A stretch of 64,000 nt of DNA, from NCBI RefSeq assembly GCF_003233655.1, contig NZ_CP029834.1, forward strand, positions 62,001-126,000. Direction: 5' to 3'. Source of the stretch: Azospirillum ramasamyi (GTDB lineage: Bacteria; Pseudomonadota; Alphaproteobacteria; Azospirillales; Azospirillaceae). Positions 50,344 to 60,387 of the stretch are shown one piece after another. Within the stretch, counting starts at the first letter, position 1. Each line of letters begins with the position of its first letter. The notes below the pieces were generated by a model. That model did no database searches and was not told the origin of the DNA. It worked only from the letters and a program-made list of their open reading frames with translations. The position numbers and the translations under genes are program-made.

Positions 50344-51123
50344 ATGATCGTTTCCTGCCCGACCTGTTCAACGCGCTATACCCTGTCCGACGAGTCGCTC
50401 GGCACCGACGGCCGCAAGGTGCGTTGTGCCCGCTGCGGCCATACGTGGTGGCAGATGCCGGAGGGGGCAGGCCCCGAGCCGGTGGCCGCCGACGCGCCGA
50501 CGGAAATACGGCAGGCGACCCCGGCAAAGGCCGCGGCGAAGGCGGCCGGCAAGAGCAAGCCCAAGCCGGCGAAGGCTCCACGGGCCAAGCCGGCGCGCGG
50601 CACGGTGATCGGCTTCGCGCTGCTGGCAGTGTTCGTCTCGGGGACCGTGGCCGCCGGCTATTTCGGCCGCGATGCCATCGTCCGCAGCTGGCCGCCCGCC
50701 GCCCTTCTCTACGAGACCATCGGGATGCAGGCCGAACCGCCGGGCTTCGGGCTGGAGCTGCGCAGCGTCCGCTCCGAGCAGAAGACGGAGGGCGGGGCGA
50801 CCGTCCTGCTGCTGGACGGCGAGATCGCCAACACCACCGATGTCGAGCGCGCGCTGCCGCCGCTGCGCGCCATCACCTTCGGCGCCGAGCGCAAGCCGCT
50901 GCAGAGCTGGACCATCGAGCCGCCCGCGTCCGTGCTGCTGCCGGGTGCGGTGGTGAGCTTCCATCACAGCCAGCCGGAGCCCGGACCGGTGACCGAGGTG
51001 ACCATCACCTTCGGCGGCCAGCCGCCGGGGCTGGATGCGCCGGCCCCCGAAAAGACCGCAGAAAAGACGGGCGAAAGGCACGCTCCTGAAAAGCATGCCG
51101 GCGATAAGCACGCCGGTCACTGA
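50344..51123 (+). CDS. MJ0042 zinc-ribbon/DUF3426 membrane protein
   Basis: A 259-residue protein. The N-terminal MIVSCPTCSTRYTL and VRCARCGHTWW carry the two CxxC pairs of an MJ0042-type zinc ribbon. A Lys/Ala/Pro-rich linker leads to a membrane helix at about residues 87-108 (IGFALLAVFVSGTVAAGYF). The part beyond it (residues 115-235) is the DUF3426 domain, probably periplasmic. The final tail is histidine-rich (HAPEKHAGDKHAGH) and may bind metal. The function is unknown. It is convergent with the tyrR-like gene. Confidence 0.85.
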   Translation: MIVSCPTCSTRYTLSDESLGTDGRKVRCARCGHTWWQMPEGAGPEPVAADAPTEIRQATPAKAAAKAAGKSKPKPAKAPRAKPARGTVIGFALLAVFVSGTVAAGYFGRDAIVRSWPPAALLYETIGMQAEPPGFGLELRSVRSEQKTEGGATVLLLDGEIANTTDVERALPPLRAITFGAERKPLQSWTIEPPASVLLPGAVVSFHHSQPEPGPVTEVTITFGGQPPGLDAPAPEKTAEKTGERHAPEKHAGDKHAGH

Positions 51124-51144
51124 TCCGGTCGCGGCCCGGCCGCG

Positions 51145-52686
<1,542 letters not shown>

Positions 52687-52720
52687 GGGAGGACGGTTGG
52701 GGAGGGAGAATACGACAACC

Positions 52721-52749
52721 AGTGTACACATTCCGTTACGGCGTATCAA
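52721..52749 (-). promoter_or_regulatory. predicted sigma-70 promoter of tyrR
   Basis: On the minus strand TTGATA (complement of 52744-52749) and TACACT (complement of 52721-52726) are 17 bases apart, 35 bases before the tyrR start. Two TyrR-box-like sites overlap both hexamers, which suggests autorepression. Confidence 0.55.
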
Positions 52750-52828
52750 AAACTTTACACCATCACAACGCGCTGATTCTCAACAATCTATCCCCGTCAA
52801 CCGGTGACCCTGTAAACTTGCGCATACA
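52723..52828. promoter_or_regulatory. three TyrR-box-like sites
   Basis: The TyrR box consensus is TGTAAA-N6-TTTACA with G and C spaced by 14 bases. Sites: TGTACA-N6-GTTACG (52723-52740), CGTATC-N6-TTTACA (52742-52759) and TGTAAA-N6-CATACA (52811-52828). Each keeps the G-N14-C pair and at least one strong half. The first two overlap the tyrR promoter; the third is about 70 bases upstream of the dadA sigma-54 promoter. Confidence 0.55.
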
Positions 52829-52881
52829 CCCCGTTCCGATGACCACCCGCCGGATCGCAGCAAATCCGCCATTTCCGCCTC

Positions 52882-52896
52882 TGGCACATTGTTTGC
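52882..52896 (+). promoter_or_regulatory. sigma-54 promoter of dadA
   Basis: TGGCAC (52882-52887), five bases, then TTGC (52893-52896) matches the -24/-12 consensus TGGCAC-N5-TTGCA exactly up to the last base. The transcription start would be near 52908, 38 bases before the dadA ATG. The divergent tyrR gene codes a sigma-54 activator. Confidence 0.8.
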
Positions 52897-52945
52897 GAAC
52901 CAATCACCCCAAGCGAAGTCATCCATCCCCTTGGGAGCCAGTCTC

Positions 52946-54247
52946 ATGCGCGTGATCGTTCTGGGCAGCGGCGTCATCGGTGTCACCACCGCCTATTATC
53001 TGGTGCGTGCCGGGCATGAGGTGACCGTGCTGGACCGTCAGGCCGGCCCGGCGCTGGAGACCAGCTATGCCAACGCGGGCGAGGTGTCGCCGGGCTATTC
53101 CGCTCCCTGGGCGGCGCCGGGGCTGATGCTGAAGGCCATCAAGTGGATGACGATGAAGCATTCGCCGCTGGTGATCCGGCCGAAGCTGGATCCTGCCATG
53201 TGGTCCTGGTGCCTGAAGCTGCTGGCCAACGCCAACGAGGCGAGCTACCAACTGAACAAGAGCCGCATGGTCCGCGTCGCCGAGTACAGCCGCGACTGCC
53301 TGAAGGCTCTGCGCGCCGAGACCGGCATCACCTATGACGAACGCACCCAGGGCACGCTGCAGGTCTTCCGCACCCAGAAGCAGATGGACGCCGCCGGCTA
53401 CGACATGGCGGTGCTGGAGCGCTACGGCGTTCCCTTCACGCTGTTCGACCGCGATGGTCTGACCTCGGTCGAGCCGGCCTTGGCCCATGTGAAGGACAAG
53501 CTGGTCGGCGCGCTGCACCTGCCGGGCGACGAGACCGGCGACTGCTTCCAGTTCACCAGCAAGCTGGCCGACTTCGCCGCCAAGCGTGGGGTGGAGTTCC
53601 GTTACGGCGTGTCCATCCGCGGGCTGGAGAGCGACGGCCGCAGGATCACCGGCGTCCGGACCGACCAGGGCACGCTGACCGCCGACAGCTACATCGTCGC
53701 CATGGGCAGCTATTCGCCCAAGCTGGTGAAGCCGCTGGGCATCGACCTGCCGGTCTATCCGGTGAAGGGCTATTCGCTGACCCTGCCGATCACCGACGCC
53801 GCCCACGCGCCGGAATCGACGGTGATGGACGAGACGCACAAGATCGCCGTCACCCGGCTGGGCGACCGCATCCGCGTCGGCGGCACGGCGGAACTCTCCG
53901 GCTTCGACCTGACCCTGCGCGAGAAGCGCCGCGGGCCGCTCGACCATGTGGTCAGCGACCTGTTCCCCAAGGGCGGCGACCTGTCGAAGGCGGAGTTCTG
54001 GACCGGGCTGCGCCCGAACACGCCGGACGGCACGCCGATCCTGGGGCCGACCCACATCCGCAACCTGTACCTGAACACCGGCCACGGTACGCTGGGCTGG
54101 ACGATGTCCGCCGGCTCGGCCCGCGTGCTGGCCGACGTGGTCAGCGGCCGCCGGACCGAGATCGACATGGAAGGGCTGAGCGTCGAGCGCTACGGCCGCA
54201 AGCCGTCGGTCGCGGTGTCGCGCCCGGCCACCGTCCGTCCGGCCTGA
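52946..54247 (+). CDS. dadA: D-amino acid dehydrogenase small subunit
   Basis: A 433-residue FAD-dependent enzyme. It starts MRVIVLGSGVIGVTTAYYLV, the dinucleotide-binding turn of the DAO superfamily, and has the family's TSYANAGEVSPGYSAPWAAP segment. It oxidises D-alanine and other D-amino acids to keto acids and passes electrons to quinone. A GGGAG site precedes ATG 52946. A consensus sigma-54 promoter lies about 50 bases upstream. With alr (7408) it forms the usual alanine catabolic pair, although here they are far apart. Its last 58 bases overlap a small antisense gene candidate. Confidence 0.95.
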   Translation: MRVIVLGSGVIGVTTAYYLVRAGHEVTVLDRQAGPALETSYANAGEVSPGYSAPWAAPGLMLKAIKWMTMKHSPLVIRPKLDPAMWSWCLKLLANANEASYQLNKSRMVRVAEYSRDCLKALRAETGITYDERTQGTLQVFRTQKQMDAAGYDMAVLERYGVPFTLFDRDGLTSVEPALAHVKDKLVGALHLPGDETGDCFQFTSKLADFAAKRGVEFRYGVSIRGLESDGRRITGVRTDQGTLTADSYIVAMGSYSPKLVKPLGIDLPVYPVKGYSLTLPITDAAHAPESTVMDETHKIAVTRLGDRIRVGGTAELSGFDLTLREKRRGPLDHVVSDLFPKGGDLSKAEFWTGLRPNTPDGTPILGPTHIRNLYLNTGHGTLGWTMSAGSARVLADVVSGRRTEIDMEGLSVERYGRKPSVAVSRPATVRPA

Positions 54248-54447
54248 CCGGAATAGGGAACCCGCGCCGTCCGGCGGATGCGGGTCATCGCCAGCTCGAG
54301 AAGGGCGGCGTCGGTGATTTCGGCCCCATCCAGCCGATGTCGCCCGCGCCGCCCTTCGAATTTCTCCACCCGGTGGCCGAGACGCCTGAGATGCAGGATC
54401 GCCTCGTAGAGCCGGCTCGGCGGCTCGTTCGCCGGGCGGGCCGTCAT
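54190..54447 (-). CDS. possible small protein coupled to lutC
   Basis: An 85-residue open frame with an ATG at 54445-54447 that overlaps the lutC stop by 4 bases (ATGA). Its sequence is basic (RLYEAILHLRRLGHRVEKFE) with a hydrophobic helix-like stretch. The gene's end overlaps dadA in antisense by 58 bases. Coupling to lutC and the usual codon pattern argue for a real gene; the antisense overlap and unknown family argue against. No function is proposed. Confidence 0.45.
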   Translation of the reverse strand: MTARPANEPPSRLYEAILHLRRLGHRVEKFEGRRGRHRLDGAEITDAALLELAMTRIRRTARVPYSGQAGRTVAGRDTATDGLRP

Positions 54448-55106
54448 GGGTGGACCGCCAGGACGATCAGCCGCTTCGGGCCGTGGACGCCGTAGGCCAG
54501 CGTCTGCTCGATATCGGCGGTCTTGCTGGGGCCGGACACCAGCAGCGCGTTGGTCGGCATCGCCTGCGTCCATCCCTGCTCGCGCATCGCCTGCAGGAAG
54601 GTGTCGTAGAGGGCGTCGGCGCGCAGCAGCGCGATGTGGATGTGCGGGACCAGCGAGAGCGTGCGGGGCTCCTCGGCCGTCGGCCACAGGATCAGGCTTC
54701 CGGTCTCGGCGATGGCGCCGCGGGTGGTGGTCAGGCCGGCTTCGATGGATTCGAACAGCCGGGGCTTGAGGTCTTCGAGCGGGCGGTCGTAGGGGATGAG
54801 GGTGGTGGAGGCCGTGTCCCACCCCTCGGCCAGCCGTTTCCCGGCGTCCGTCGCCGGTGCGTAGACCAGCGATCCCACCCCCTCCTGCGCCAGGAAATCC
54901 CGCAGCACCGCCGGCCAGTTGGCCTCCGTCGCGTCCAGGAACTCGGTATGCACCGCCTCCATCAGGCGGCGGATGCGGGGCAGGCGTTCCTCGTTCGGCC
55001 AGTGTTTCGCCTCGATCGGCGTGAAGTCCGAGGCGGGCGGGGGCAGCGGGTGGGCGTCGCGGCTGGCGCGCAGCCGGGCCAGGATCGAGTTGCGGGTGTC
55101 AGACAT
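54444..55106 (-). CDS. lutC: lactate utilization protein C
   Basis: A 220-residue LUD-domain protein. AGLTTTRGAIAETGSLILWP is the characteristic segment and LVPHIHIALL follows. With LutA and LutB it oxidises L-lactate to pyruvate in an iron-sulfur complex. ATG 55104-55106 is used, since it fits the usual length; an upstream start adds 23 residues. It overlaps the lutB stop by 8 bases. lutC is last in the lutABC operon on the minus strand. Confidence 0.9.
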   Translation of the reverse strand: MSDTRNSILARLRASRDAHPLPPPASDFTPIEAKHWPNEERLPRIRRLMEAVHTEFLDATEANWPAVLRDFLAQEGVGSLVYAPATDAGKRLAEGWDTASTTLIPYDRPLEDLKPRLFESIEAGLTTTRGAIAETGSLILWPTAEEPRTLSLVPHIHIALLRADALYDTFLQAMREQGWTQAMPTNALLVSGPSKTADIEQTLAYGVHGPKRLIVLAVHP

Positions 55107-56523
55107 CGGGAACCCCCTTGGCGCGGGCGAGGTCGTGCAGGGTGCGGCCGGCGAAGCGCGGCTTGGCGCGGACATTCGTCCACTCCTTCAGCAGGGGCAG
55201 CGATGACGGCGCCGCGTTGCCGAGCCTGCTCATCGCCGTGGTGGCGATGCGGTAGGCGGTGGGGGAGGCGTTCATCGCCGCCCAGCCGCTCCACACCATC
55301 GCCTCCGCCCTGCTGGCCTTGGCGCCGCCGTCCTTCACCGTGCCGCCGGGCTTCACCGCCTCGACCCGCAGGCGCCCCATGATCTCGACGATGGGGATCT
55401 TCACCGGGCAGATCTCGACGCAGGCGTTGCACATGGTGCAGGCGTGGGGCATGGCGCCGCGCTTGTCCAACCCCTCGATCTGCGGCACCAGGATCTTGCC
55501 GATGGGGCCGGGATAGGGCGCCTCGTAGGCATGGCCGCCGACCTTGGTGTAGACCGGGCAATGGTTCATGCAGGCGCCGCAGCGGATGCAGCGCAGGGTG
55601 TCGCGCAGTTCCGGGTCGGCGTAGATGCCGGAGCGGCCATTGTCGAGGATGATGAGATGCACCTCGCGCGGGCCGTCCTTCTCGCCGTCCTTGCGGGGGC
55701 CGGAGATCATGTTGACGTAGGTGGTGATCGGCTGGCCGGTGGCGGAGCGCGGCAGCAGGCTGATGACCGGCGGCACGTCCTCCAGCTTTTCCACCACCTT
55801 TTCCAGCCCCATGAAGGCGATGTGGACCGGCGGCACGGTGGTGCACATGCGGCCGTTGCCTTCGTTCTCGATCAGGCAGAGGGTGCCGGTTTCGGCCACC
55901 GCGGCATTGACGCCGGACATGCCGACGTCGGCGGCCTGGAACTTGGCGCGCAGCACGCGGCGGGCGAGGTCGGTCAGATAGGCGGCGTCCTCGCGGCTTT
56001 CGGCGTCCTTGATCTTGCGCTTGAACAGGTGGGCGATCTGCTTCGTGTTCAGGTGGATCGCCGGCATGATGATGTGCGACGGCATGGTGCCATCCAGCTG
56101 CACGATGTATTCGCCGAGGTCGCTTTCCAGCACCTCGATGCCGTTCTTTTCCAGAACGGCGTTCAGGTGCATCTCCTCCGTCACCATCGACTTGCCCTTG
56201 ACCACCAGCCGGGCGTCGACCCGGTGCAGGATGTCCAGCGCGATGCCGTTGGCCTCCTCCGTCGTGGAGGCCCAATGGACGGTGATGCCGTTGCGGGTGC
56301 AGTTCTCCTCCAGCCTCTCCAGCAGTTCCGGCAGCTTTGACAGCGCGCGCAGCCGGACCGAGGCGGCGAGCGCCCGCACGCCGCTCCATTCCGCCGCGTC
56401 GGCGAACTGGGCGGCGCGCTTGGTCATCAGCCCATCCATGGCGCGGCGGAAATTGCCGCGCAGCTGCGGGTCGGCCAGCGCCGCACGCGAAGCGGCGGCG
56501 AAATCCGGTGCATTACCGTCCAT
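55099..56523 (-). CDS. lutB: lactate utilization iron-sulfur protein B
   Basis: A 474-residue protein. The N-terminal LUD-like part is followed by two ferredoxin-type 4Fe-4S sites, CIRCGACMNHCP and CTMCNACVEICP. It is the central electron-transfer subunit of the LutABC L-lactate oxidation complex. Its start overlaps lutA by 11 bases and its stop overlaps lutC by 8, so all three are translationally linked. Confidence 0.93.
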   Translation of the reverse strand: MDGNAPDFAAASRAALADPQLRGNFRRAMDGLMTKRAAQFADAAEWSGVRALAASVRLRALSKLPELLERLEENCTRNGITVHWASTTEEANGIALDILHRVDARLVVKGKSMVTEEMHLNAVLEKNGIEVLESDLGEYIVQLDGTMPSHIIMPAIHLNTKQIAHLFKRKIKDAESREDAAYLTDLARRVLRAKFQAADVGMSGVNAAVAETGTLCLIENEGNGRMCTTVPPVHIAFMGLEKVVEKLEDVPPVISLLPRSATGQPITTYVNMISGPRKDGEKDGPREVHLIILDNGRSGIYADPELRDTLRCIRCGACMNHCPVYTKVGGHAYEAPYPGPIGKILVPQIEGLDKRGAMPHACTMCNACVEICPVKIPIVEIMGRLRVEAVKPGGTVKDGGAKASRAEAMVWSGWAAMNASPTAYRIATTAMSRLGNAAPSSLPLLKEWTNVRAKPRFAGRTLHDLARAKGVPDV

Positions 56524-57265
56524 GGATGCGCTCCTTCAGGAACTGGGCGATGTGCTGGCCGCGCGCGGCCTTGGCTCCGGCCTCCAGCGCGCCGGTGATG
56601 TTCAGCAGGCAGCCGCAGTCGCCCGACACCACGCGGGCGGCGCCGGTGTCCTCGATGTCCGCCACCTTGTCGCCGACCATGGCGGCGGAGATCTCCGGAT
56701 GGCGGACGGCGAAGGTGCCGCCGAAGCCGCAGCATTCCTTCTCCCTCTTCAGCTCCACCAGCTCGACGTTGGCGAGCTGGCGCAGCAGGGACTTCGGTTC
56801 CTCCACCACGCCCATCTCGCGCTGGGCATGGCAGGAGGCATGCCAGGTGACGCGCAGCGGCTCGCCCTTGTCGGTGAGCCGGACGTCCAGCACATGGACC
56901 AGGAACTGGGTCAGTTCCCAAACGCGGGCCGCCACCTGCACCGCCTTGGCTTCGTCCGCTTCGCCGCGGAACAGGTCGGGCCAGTGCTTCTTCATCATGC
57001 CGGCGCAGGAGCCCGACGGCACGACGATGGGATCGTCGCCGGGGAACAGGTCCAGCTGGGCGCGGGCCACCTTCAGGGCGTCGGCGCGGTAGCCCGAATT
57101 ATAGGCGGGCTGGCCGCAGCAGCTTTGGCCCTGGGGGAAGACGACGGTCAGCCCCTGCGACTGCAGCAGTTCGATCCCGGCCATGCCGGCGTCGGGGAAG
57201 AACAGGTCGACCAGGCAGGTGCCGAAGTAATAGACGCGGGCCGGTATGGGGGGCTGGTGGTCCAT
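56513..57265 (-). CDS. lutA: lactate utilization protein A
   Basis: A 250-residue protein with two cysteine-rich CCG domains. The first has FPQGQSCCGQPAYNSG and the second KEKECCGFGGTF, which ligate iron-sulfur clusters like those of heterodisulfide-reductase subunits. It completes the LutABC complex. An ATG at 57263-57265 starts the operon, and the preceding region has hairpins that end the upstream dld transcript. A regulator and D-lactate dehydrogenase lie next to it. Confidence 0.93.
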   Translation of the reverse strand: MDHQPPIPARVYYFGTCLVDLFFPDAGMAGIELLQSQGLTVVFPQGQSCCGQPAYNSGYRADALKVARAQLDLFPGDDPIVVPSGSCAGMMKKHWPDLFRGEADEAKAVQVAARVWELTQFLVHVLDVRLTDKGEPLRVTWHASCHAQREMGVVEEPKSLLRQLANVELVELKREKECCGFGGTFAVRHPEISAAMVGDKVADIEDTGAARVVSGDCGCLLNITGALEAGAKAARGQHIAQFLKERIHGR

Positions 57266-57293
57266 GGGCGTTTCCTCACCGTCTCGGTTATTG

Positions 57294-57343
57294 CCCCCAC
57301 CCCGACCCTCCCCCGCCCAGCGGGGGGAGGGTCGGGGTGGGGG
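57294..57343. terminator. 21-bp perfect C/G hairpin between dld and lutA
   Basis: A C-rich arm at 57294-57314 pairs without mismatch with a G-rich arm at 57323-57343. The loop is GCCCAGCG. It lies between two minus-strand genes. It looks like an extragenic palindromic element and can act as a terminator of dld. Confidence 0.6.
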
Positions 57344-57354
57344 GTAGTGTTTGT

Positions 57355-57372
57355 GGAGGGTAAGTGCCCTCC
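57355..57372. terminator. small hairpin at the end of dld
   Basis: GGAGGG (57355-57360) and CCCTCC (57367-57372) are separated by 6 bases, directly after the dld stop on the minus strand. It would form a stem in front of the larger 21-bp hairpin. Confidence 0.45.
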
Positions 57373-60255
57373 CTAGAACGCCGCCTCGGCCACCCGCGCC
57401 GCTGCCTCACCCGACTTCGCCGTCGCGCAGGCGTCGACCAGATAGACGATCGACCGGTAGGGCACGCCCGCCTTGTCGGAAAGCCCGATCTCGCAGGTGC
57501 GGCTGGTGGAATAGCCCGACGCGCAGCCCTCCGGCACCGCGGCCGGCAGGTGGCGGAGCGCGTGGGCGTTCAGTTCCGGCGTGGTGAAGCCCTTGTCGCC
57601 GGCGAAGCCGCAGCAGCCGACGTCCGGCGGCACCACCACCGTCTCGGCGCAGGCCTTCGCCACCGCGGTCAGCGCGCCGTCCAGCCCCATGCGGCGGGTG
57701 GAGCAGGTCAGGTGCAGCATCACCGGCTCCGCCGACTTGGCGATGGCCAGGCGGGGCAGCGCGAACTCGCTCAGGAACTCCGCCACGTCGAGGATGCGCA
57801 GGCCCGCGTCGGTCAGGCGCTTCTTCAGGCGCAGGGCGCAGGGGCTGGTGTCCATCACCACCGGGTAACGGCCGCCCCGGCTCGCCGCCGACAGCGCGGC
57901 CAGCATGGCGTCGGCCTTGGCGTCGGCGGCCTCGGTCAGGCCCTTGCTTTCCAGCGGCATGCCGCAGCACTGGCCGTCCGCCTCCTCCGGGTAGAGGATG
58001 CGGAAGCCGGCCTTGCGCATCACCGATTCGACGACTTCGGGCAAGGGACGCTGCTGCGGGTCGCCGGCGGCGGGGCCCATGCTGCGGCTGACGCAGCTGG
58101 GGGCGTAGACCACCGTCGGCAGGTCGTCGCTGGGGATGTCCGAATACCCGGCAAAGCTCGCGGCGGTGGGCAGGCTGCGGGGCAGGGCCGGCAGGCTGCC
58201 GCCGGTCAGCAGGCGCGCCGCCGCCTGGGTGGCGCCATGCCCGACCGTGCGGCGGGCGAGATCGGCCAGACGCAGCCCGGTGCGGGCGAGGCCCAGCGTG
58301 CCTTCCATATGGCCGGCGACCATCGCCCCCGCCTTGCGGGCCATGGCGCCGCGCCGTTCGCCGCGCAGGGACTTGACCAGCAGCCCGGTCTCGATCCCCA
58401 CCGGGCAGGCGGTGGCGCACAGGCCGCAGGCGGCGCAGGTGTCGATGCCCTGATAGTCGTAGGCGGCGCTGATCTCGGCCAGACGCCCGGCGTCGCCGCC
58501 GGTAGCCGCCAGCCGCGCCATCTCGCGCCGGCCGACGATGCGCTGGCGCGGCGACAGGGTGAGGCGGTGGGACGGGCAGGTCGGCTCGCAGAAGCCGCAT
58601 TCGATGCAGGTGTCGACCAGCGGATCGGCCGGGGGCAGCGGCTTCAGGTTCTTCAGATGGGCCTCGGGGTCGCCGTTCAGGATGACGCCGGGGTTCAGCA
58701 GCCCGTCGGGATCGAAGAGATCCTTGATCTCCTTCATCAGCCCATAGGCCTGCGGACCCCATTCCATCTCGACGAAGGGGGCCATGTTGCGGCCGGTGCC
58801 GTGTTCCGCCTTGAGCGAGCCGTCGTAGCGGTTGACCACCAGAACCGCCACATCGTCCATGAAGCGGCGGTAGCGGTCGATCTCCGCCCGGGTGTCGAAG
58901 GCCTGGGTGAAGACGAAGTGCAGGTTTCCTTCCAGCGCGTGGCCGAAGATGATCGCTTCGTGATAGCCGTGTCGGAGGAACAGCGCCTGCAGTTCGCGTG
59001 TCGCTTCGGCCAGCCGGGGCAGGGGGAAAGCGACGTCCTCGATGATGACGGTGGTGCCGGTCTGGCGGATGGCGCCGACCGCCGGGAACAGGCCCTTGCG
59101 GATCTTCCAGAAGCCCTCGCAGGCCTTGGCGTCGGTGGTGAAGCGGGTGCCGCCGATGGTGATGCAATCGGCCAGCACCGTGGCGATTTCCGCCACGTTG
59201 GCCTCCAGCGCCGCCGTCGTTTCGGCGCGCGTCTCCACCAGCACCGCCGCCACGTCCGGGCCGAAGCCGCTGATCTGCGGCGGCATGCCCGGCTTGTCCT
59301 GGATGGAGCGCAGAGAGGCGCGGTCCATCAGCTCCGCCGCATCGACCGGCGCCGCCTTCAGCAGCGACACCGCGTGGCAGGCCTCGCCGATGTCGGGGAA
59401 GAACAGCAGGGCGCTGGCCTTGTGCGGATGCTCCGGCACCGTGCGCAACGTGATGGCGGAGATGAAGCCCAGCGTTCCTTCCGATCCGATCATCAGGTGC
59501 TGGAGGATGTCGACCGGATCCTCGTAGTCGACCAGCGCGTTCAGGCTGTAGCCGGTGGTGTTCTTGATGCGGAACTTGTCGCGGATGCGGCCCGCCAGCG
59601 CCGCGTCGGCGCGGGTGCGGGCGCCGAGATCCGCCAGCCGGTCGAGCAGCGCGCCGTGGCTGTCGCGGAAGCGGCTGCGGCTGGCCGGGTCGGCGGTGTC
59701 CAGGACCGTGCCGTCGGTCAGCACCAGCCGCATCGATTCCAGCGTGCGGTAGCTGTTCTGCGCGGTGCCGCAGCACATGCCGCTGGCATTGTTGGCGGCG
59801 ATCCCGCCGATCTTCGCGGTGGCGATGGAAGCCGGATCGGGGCCGATCTTCCGCCCCAGCGGCGCCAGCCGGCGGTTCGCCTCCGCCCCGATCACGCCGG
59901 GCTGCAGGGTGACGGTCGCCGCGGCCGGGCCGATGCTGCAGCCGCGCCAGCCGTCGCCCAGCACCACCAGCACGCTGTCGCTGACCGCCTGGCCCGACAG
60001 GCTGGTGCCGGCGGCGCGGAAGGTCACCGGCACCTTGTGGCCGCGGGTGATGCGCAGCAGCCGCACCACCTCCTCCTCCGTCTCCACCAGCGCCACGATC
60101 CTGGGAATCAGCCGGTAGAAGCTGGCGTCGGTGCCGTAGGCCAGCGTGCGCAGCGGATCGGTGACCAGCCGGTCCCGCGGGATGACGGACTGAAGCTCGG
60201 CCAGAACGCGGTCGTATGGGCCGGCCAGGGCTGCGGTCGGGGAGGCGGGCGGCAT
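57373..60255 (-). CDS. FAD-linked D-lactate dehydrogenase with iron-sulfur domain
   Basis: A 960-residue enzyme. An FAD-binding (FAD_binding_4) domain with TFRAAGTSLSGQAVSDSVLV and IGSEGTLGF occupies residues 1-470. Two 4Fe-4S sites are CIECGFCEPTCP and CAACGLCATACP at about 560-650. C-terminal CCG-type segments end the protein (ADGQCCGMP and DVGCCGFAG). This is the quinone-linked D-lactate dehydrogenase type. ATG 60253-60255 is used; an upstream ATG at 60426 would add 57 unrelated residues across the operator region. It is divergent from the FadR-family regulator. Confidence 0.92.
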   Translation of the reverse strand: MPPASPTAALAGPYDRVLAELQSVIPRDRLVTDPLRTLAYGTDASFYRLIPRIVALVETEEEVVRLLRITRGHKVPVTFRAAGTSLSGQAVSDSVLVVLGDGWRGCSIGPAAATVTLQPGVIGAEANRRLAPLGRKIGPDPASIATAKIGGIAANNASGMCCGTAQNSYRTLESMRLVLTDGTVLDTADPASRSRFRDSHGALLDRLADLGARTRADAALAGRIRDKFRIKNTTGYSLNALVDYEDPVDILQHLMIGSEGTLGFISAITLRTVPEHPHKASALLFFPDIGEACHAVSLLKAAPVDAAELMDRASLRSIQDKPGMPPQISGFGPDVAAVLVETRAETTAALEANVAEIATVLADCITIGGTRFTTDAKACEGFWKIRKGLFPAVGAIRQTGTTVIIEDVAFPLPRLAEATRELQALFLRHGYHEAIIFGHALEGNLHFVFTQAFDTRAEIDRYRRFMDDVAVLVVNRYDGSLKAEHGTGRNMAPFVEMEWGPQAYGLMKEIKDLFDPDGLLNPGVILNGDPEAHLKNLKPLPPADPLVDTCIECGFCEPTCPSHRLTLSPRQRIVGRREMARLAATGGDAGRLAEISAAYDYQGIDTCAACGLCATACPVGIETGLLVKSLRGERRGAMARKAGAMVAGHMEGTLGLARTGLRLADLARRTVGHGATQAAARLLTGGSLPALPRSLPTAASFAGYSDIPSDDLPTVVYAPSCVSRSMGPAAGDPQQRPLPEVVESVMRKAGFRILYPEEADGQCCGMPLESKGLTEAADAKADAMLAALSAASRGGRYPVVMDTSPCALRLKKRLTDAGLRILDVAEFLSEFALPRLAIAKSAEPVMLHLTCSTRRMGLDGALTAVAKACAETVVVPPDVGCCGFAGDKGFTTPELNAHALRHLPAAVPEGCASGYSTSRTCEIGLSDKAGVPYRSIVYLVDACATAKSGEAAARVAEAAF

Positions 60256-60371
60256 CGTCGGCGGCTCCTGCGGGACAGAGGGGATGGCGTGGCGACGGCG
60301 TCCTTCCCGCGGCGGGGGATTCCCTGCGGACCGGCGGCTGCGGGCATCACTTTTCCATACGGTAAGACGTG

Positions 60372-60387
60372 GGTAAAAGATTTTACC
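60372..60387. promoter_or_regulatory. 16-bp palindrome in the dld/regulator gap
   Basis: GGTAAAAGATTTTACC: arms GGTAAAA and TTTTACC are perfect, with a 2-base centre. It sits midway between the divergent dld and FadR-family genes, the expected place for an autoregulatory operator. Confidence 0.6.

Noticed and set aside
57294..57343. Terminal inverted repeat of an insertion sequence.
   Set aside because: No transposase gene and no flanking target duplication; it is a single hairpin.
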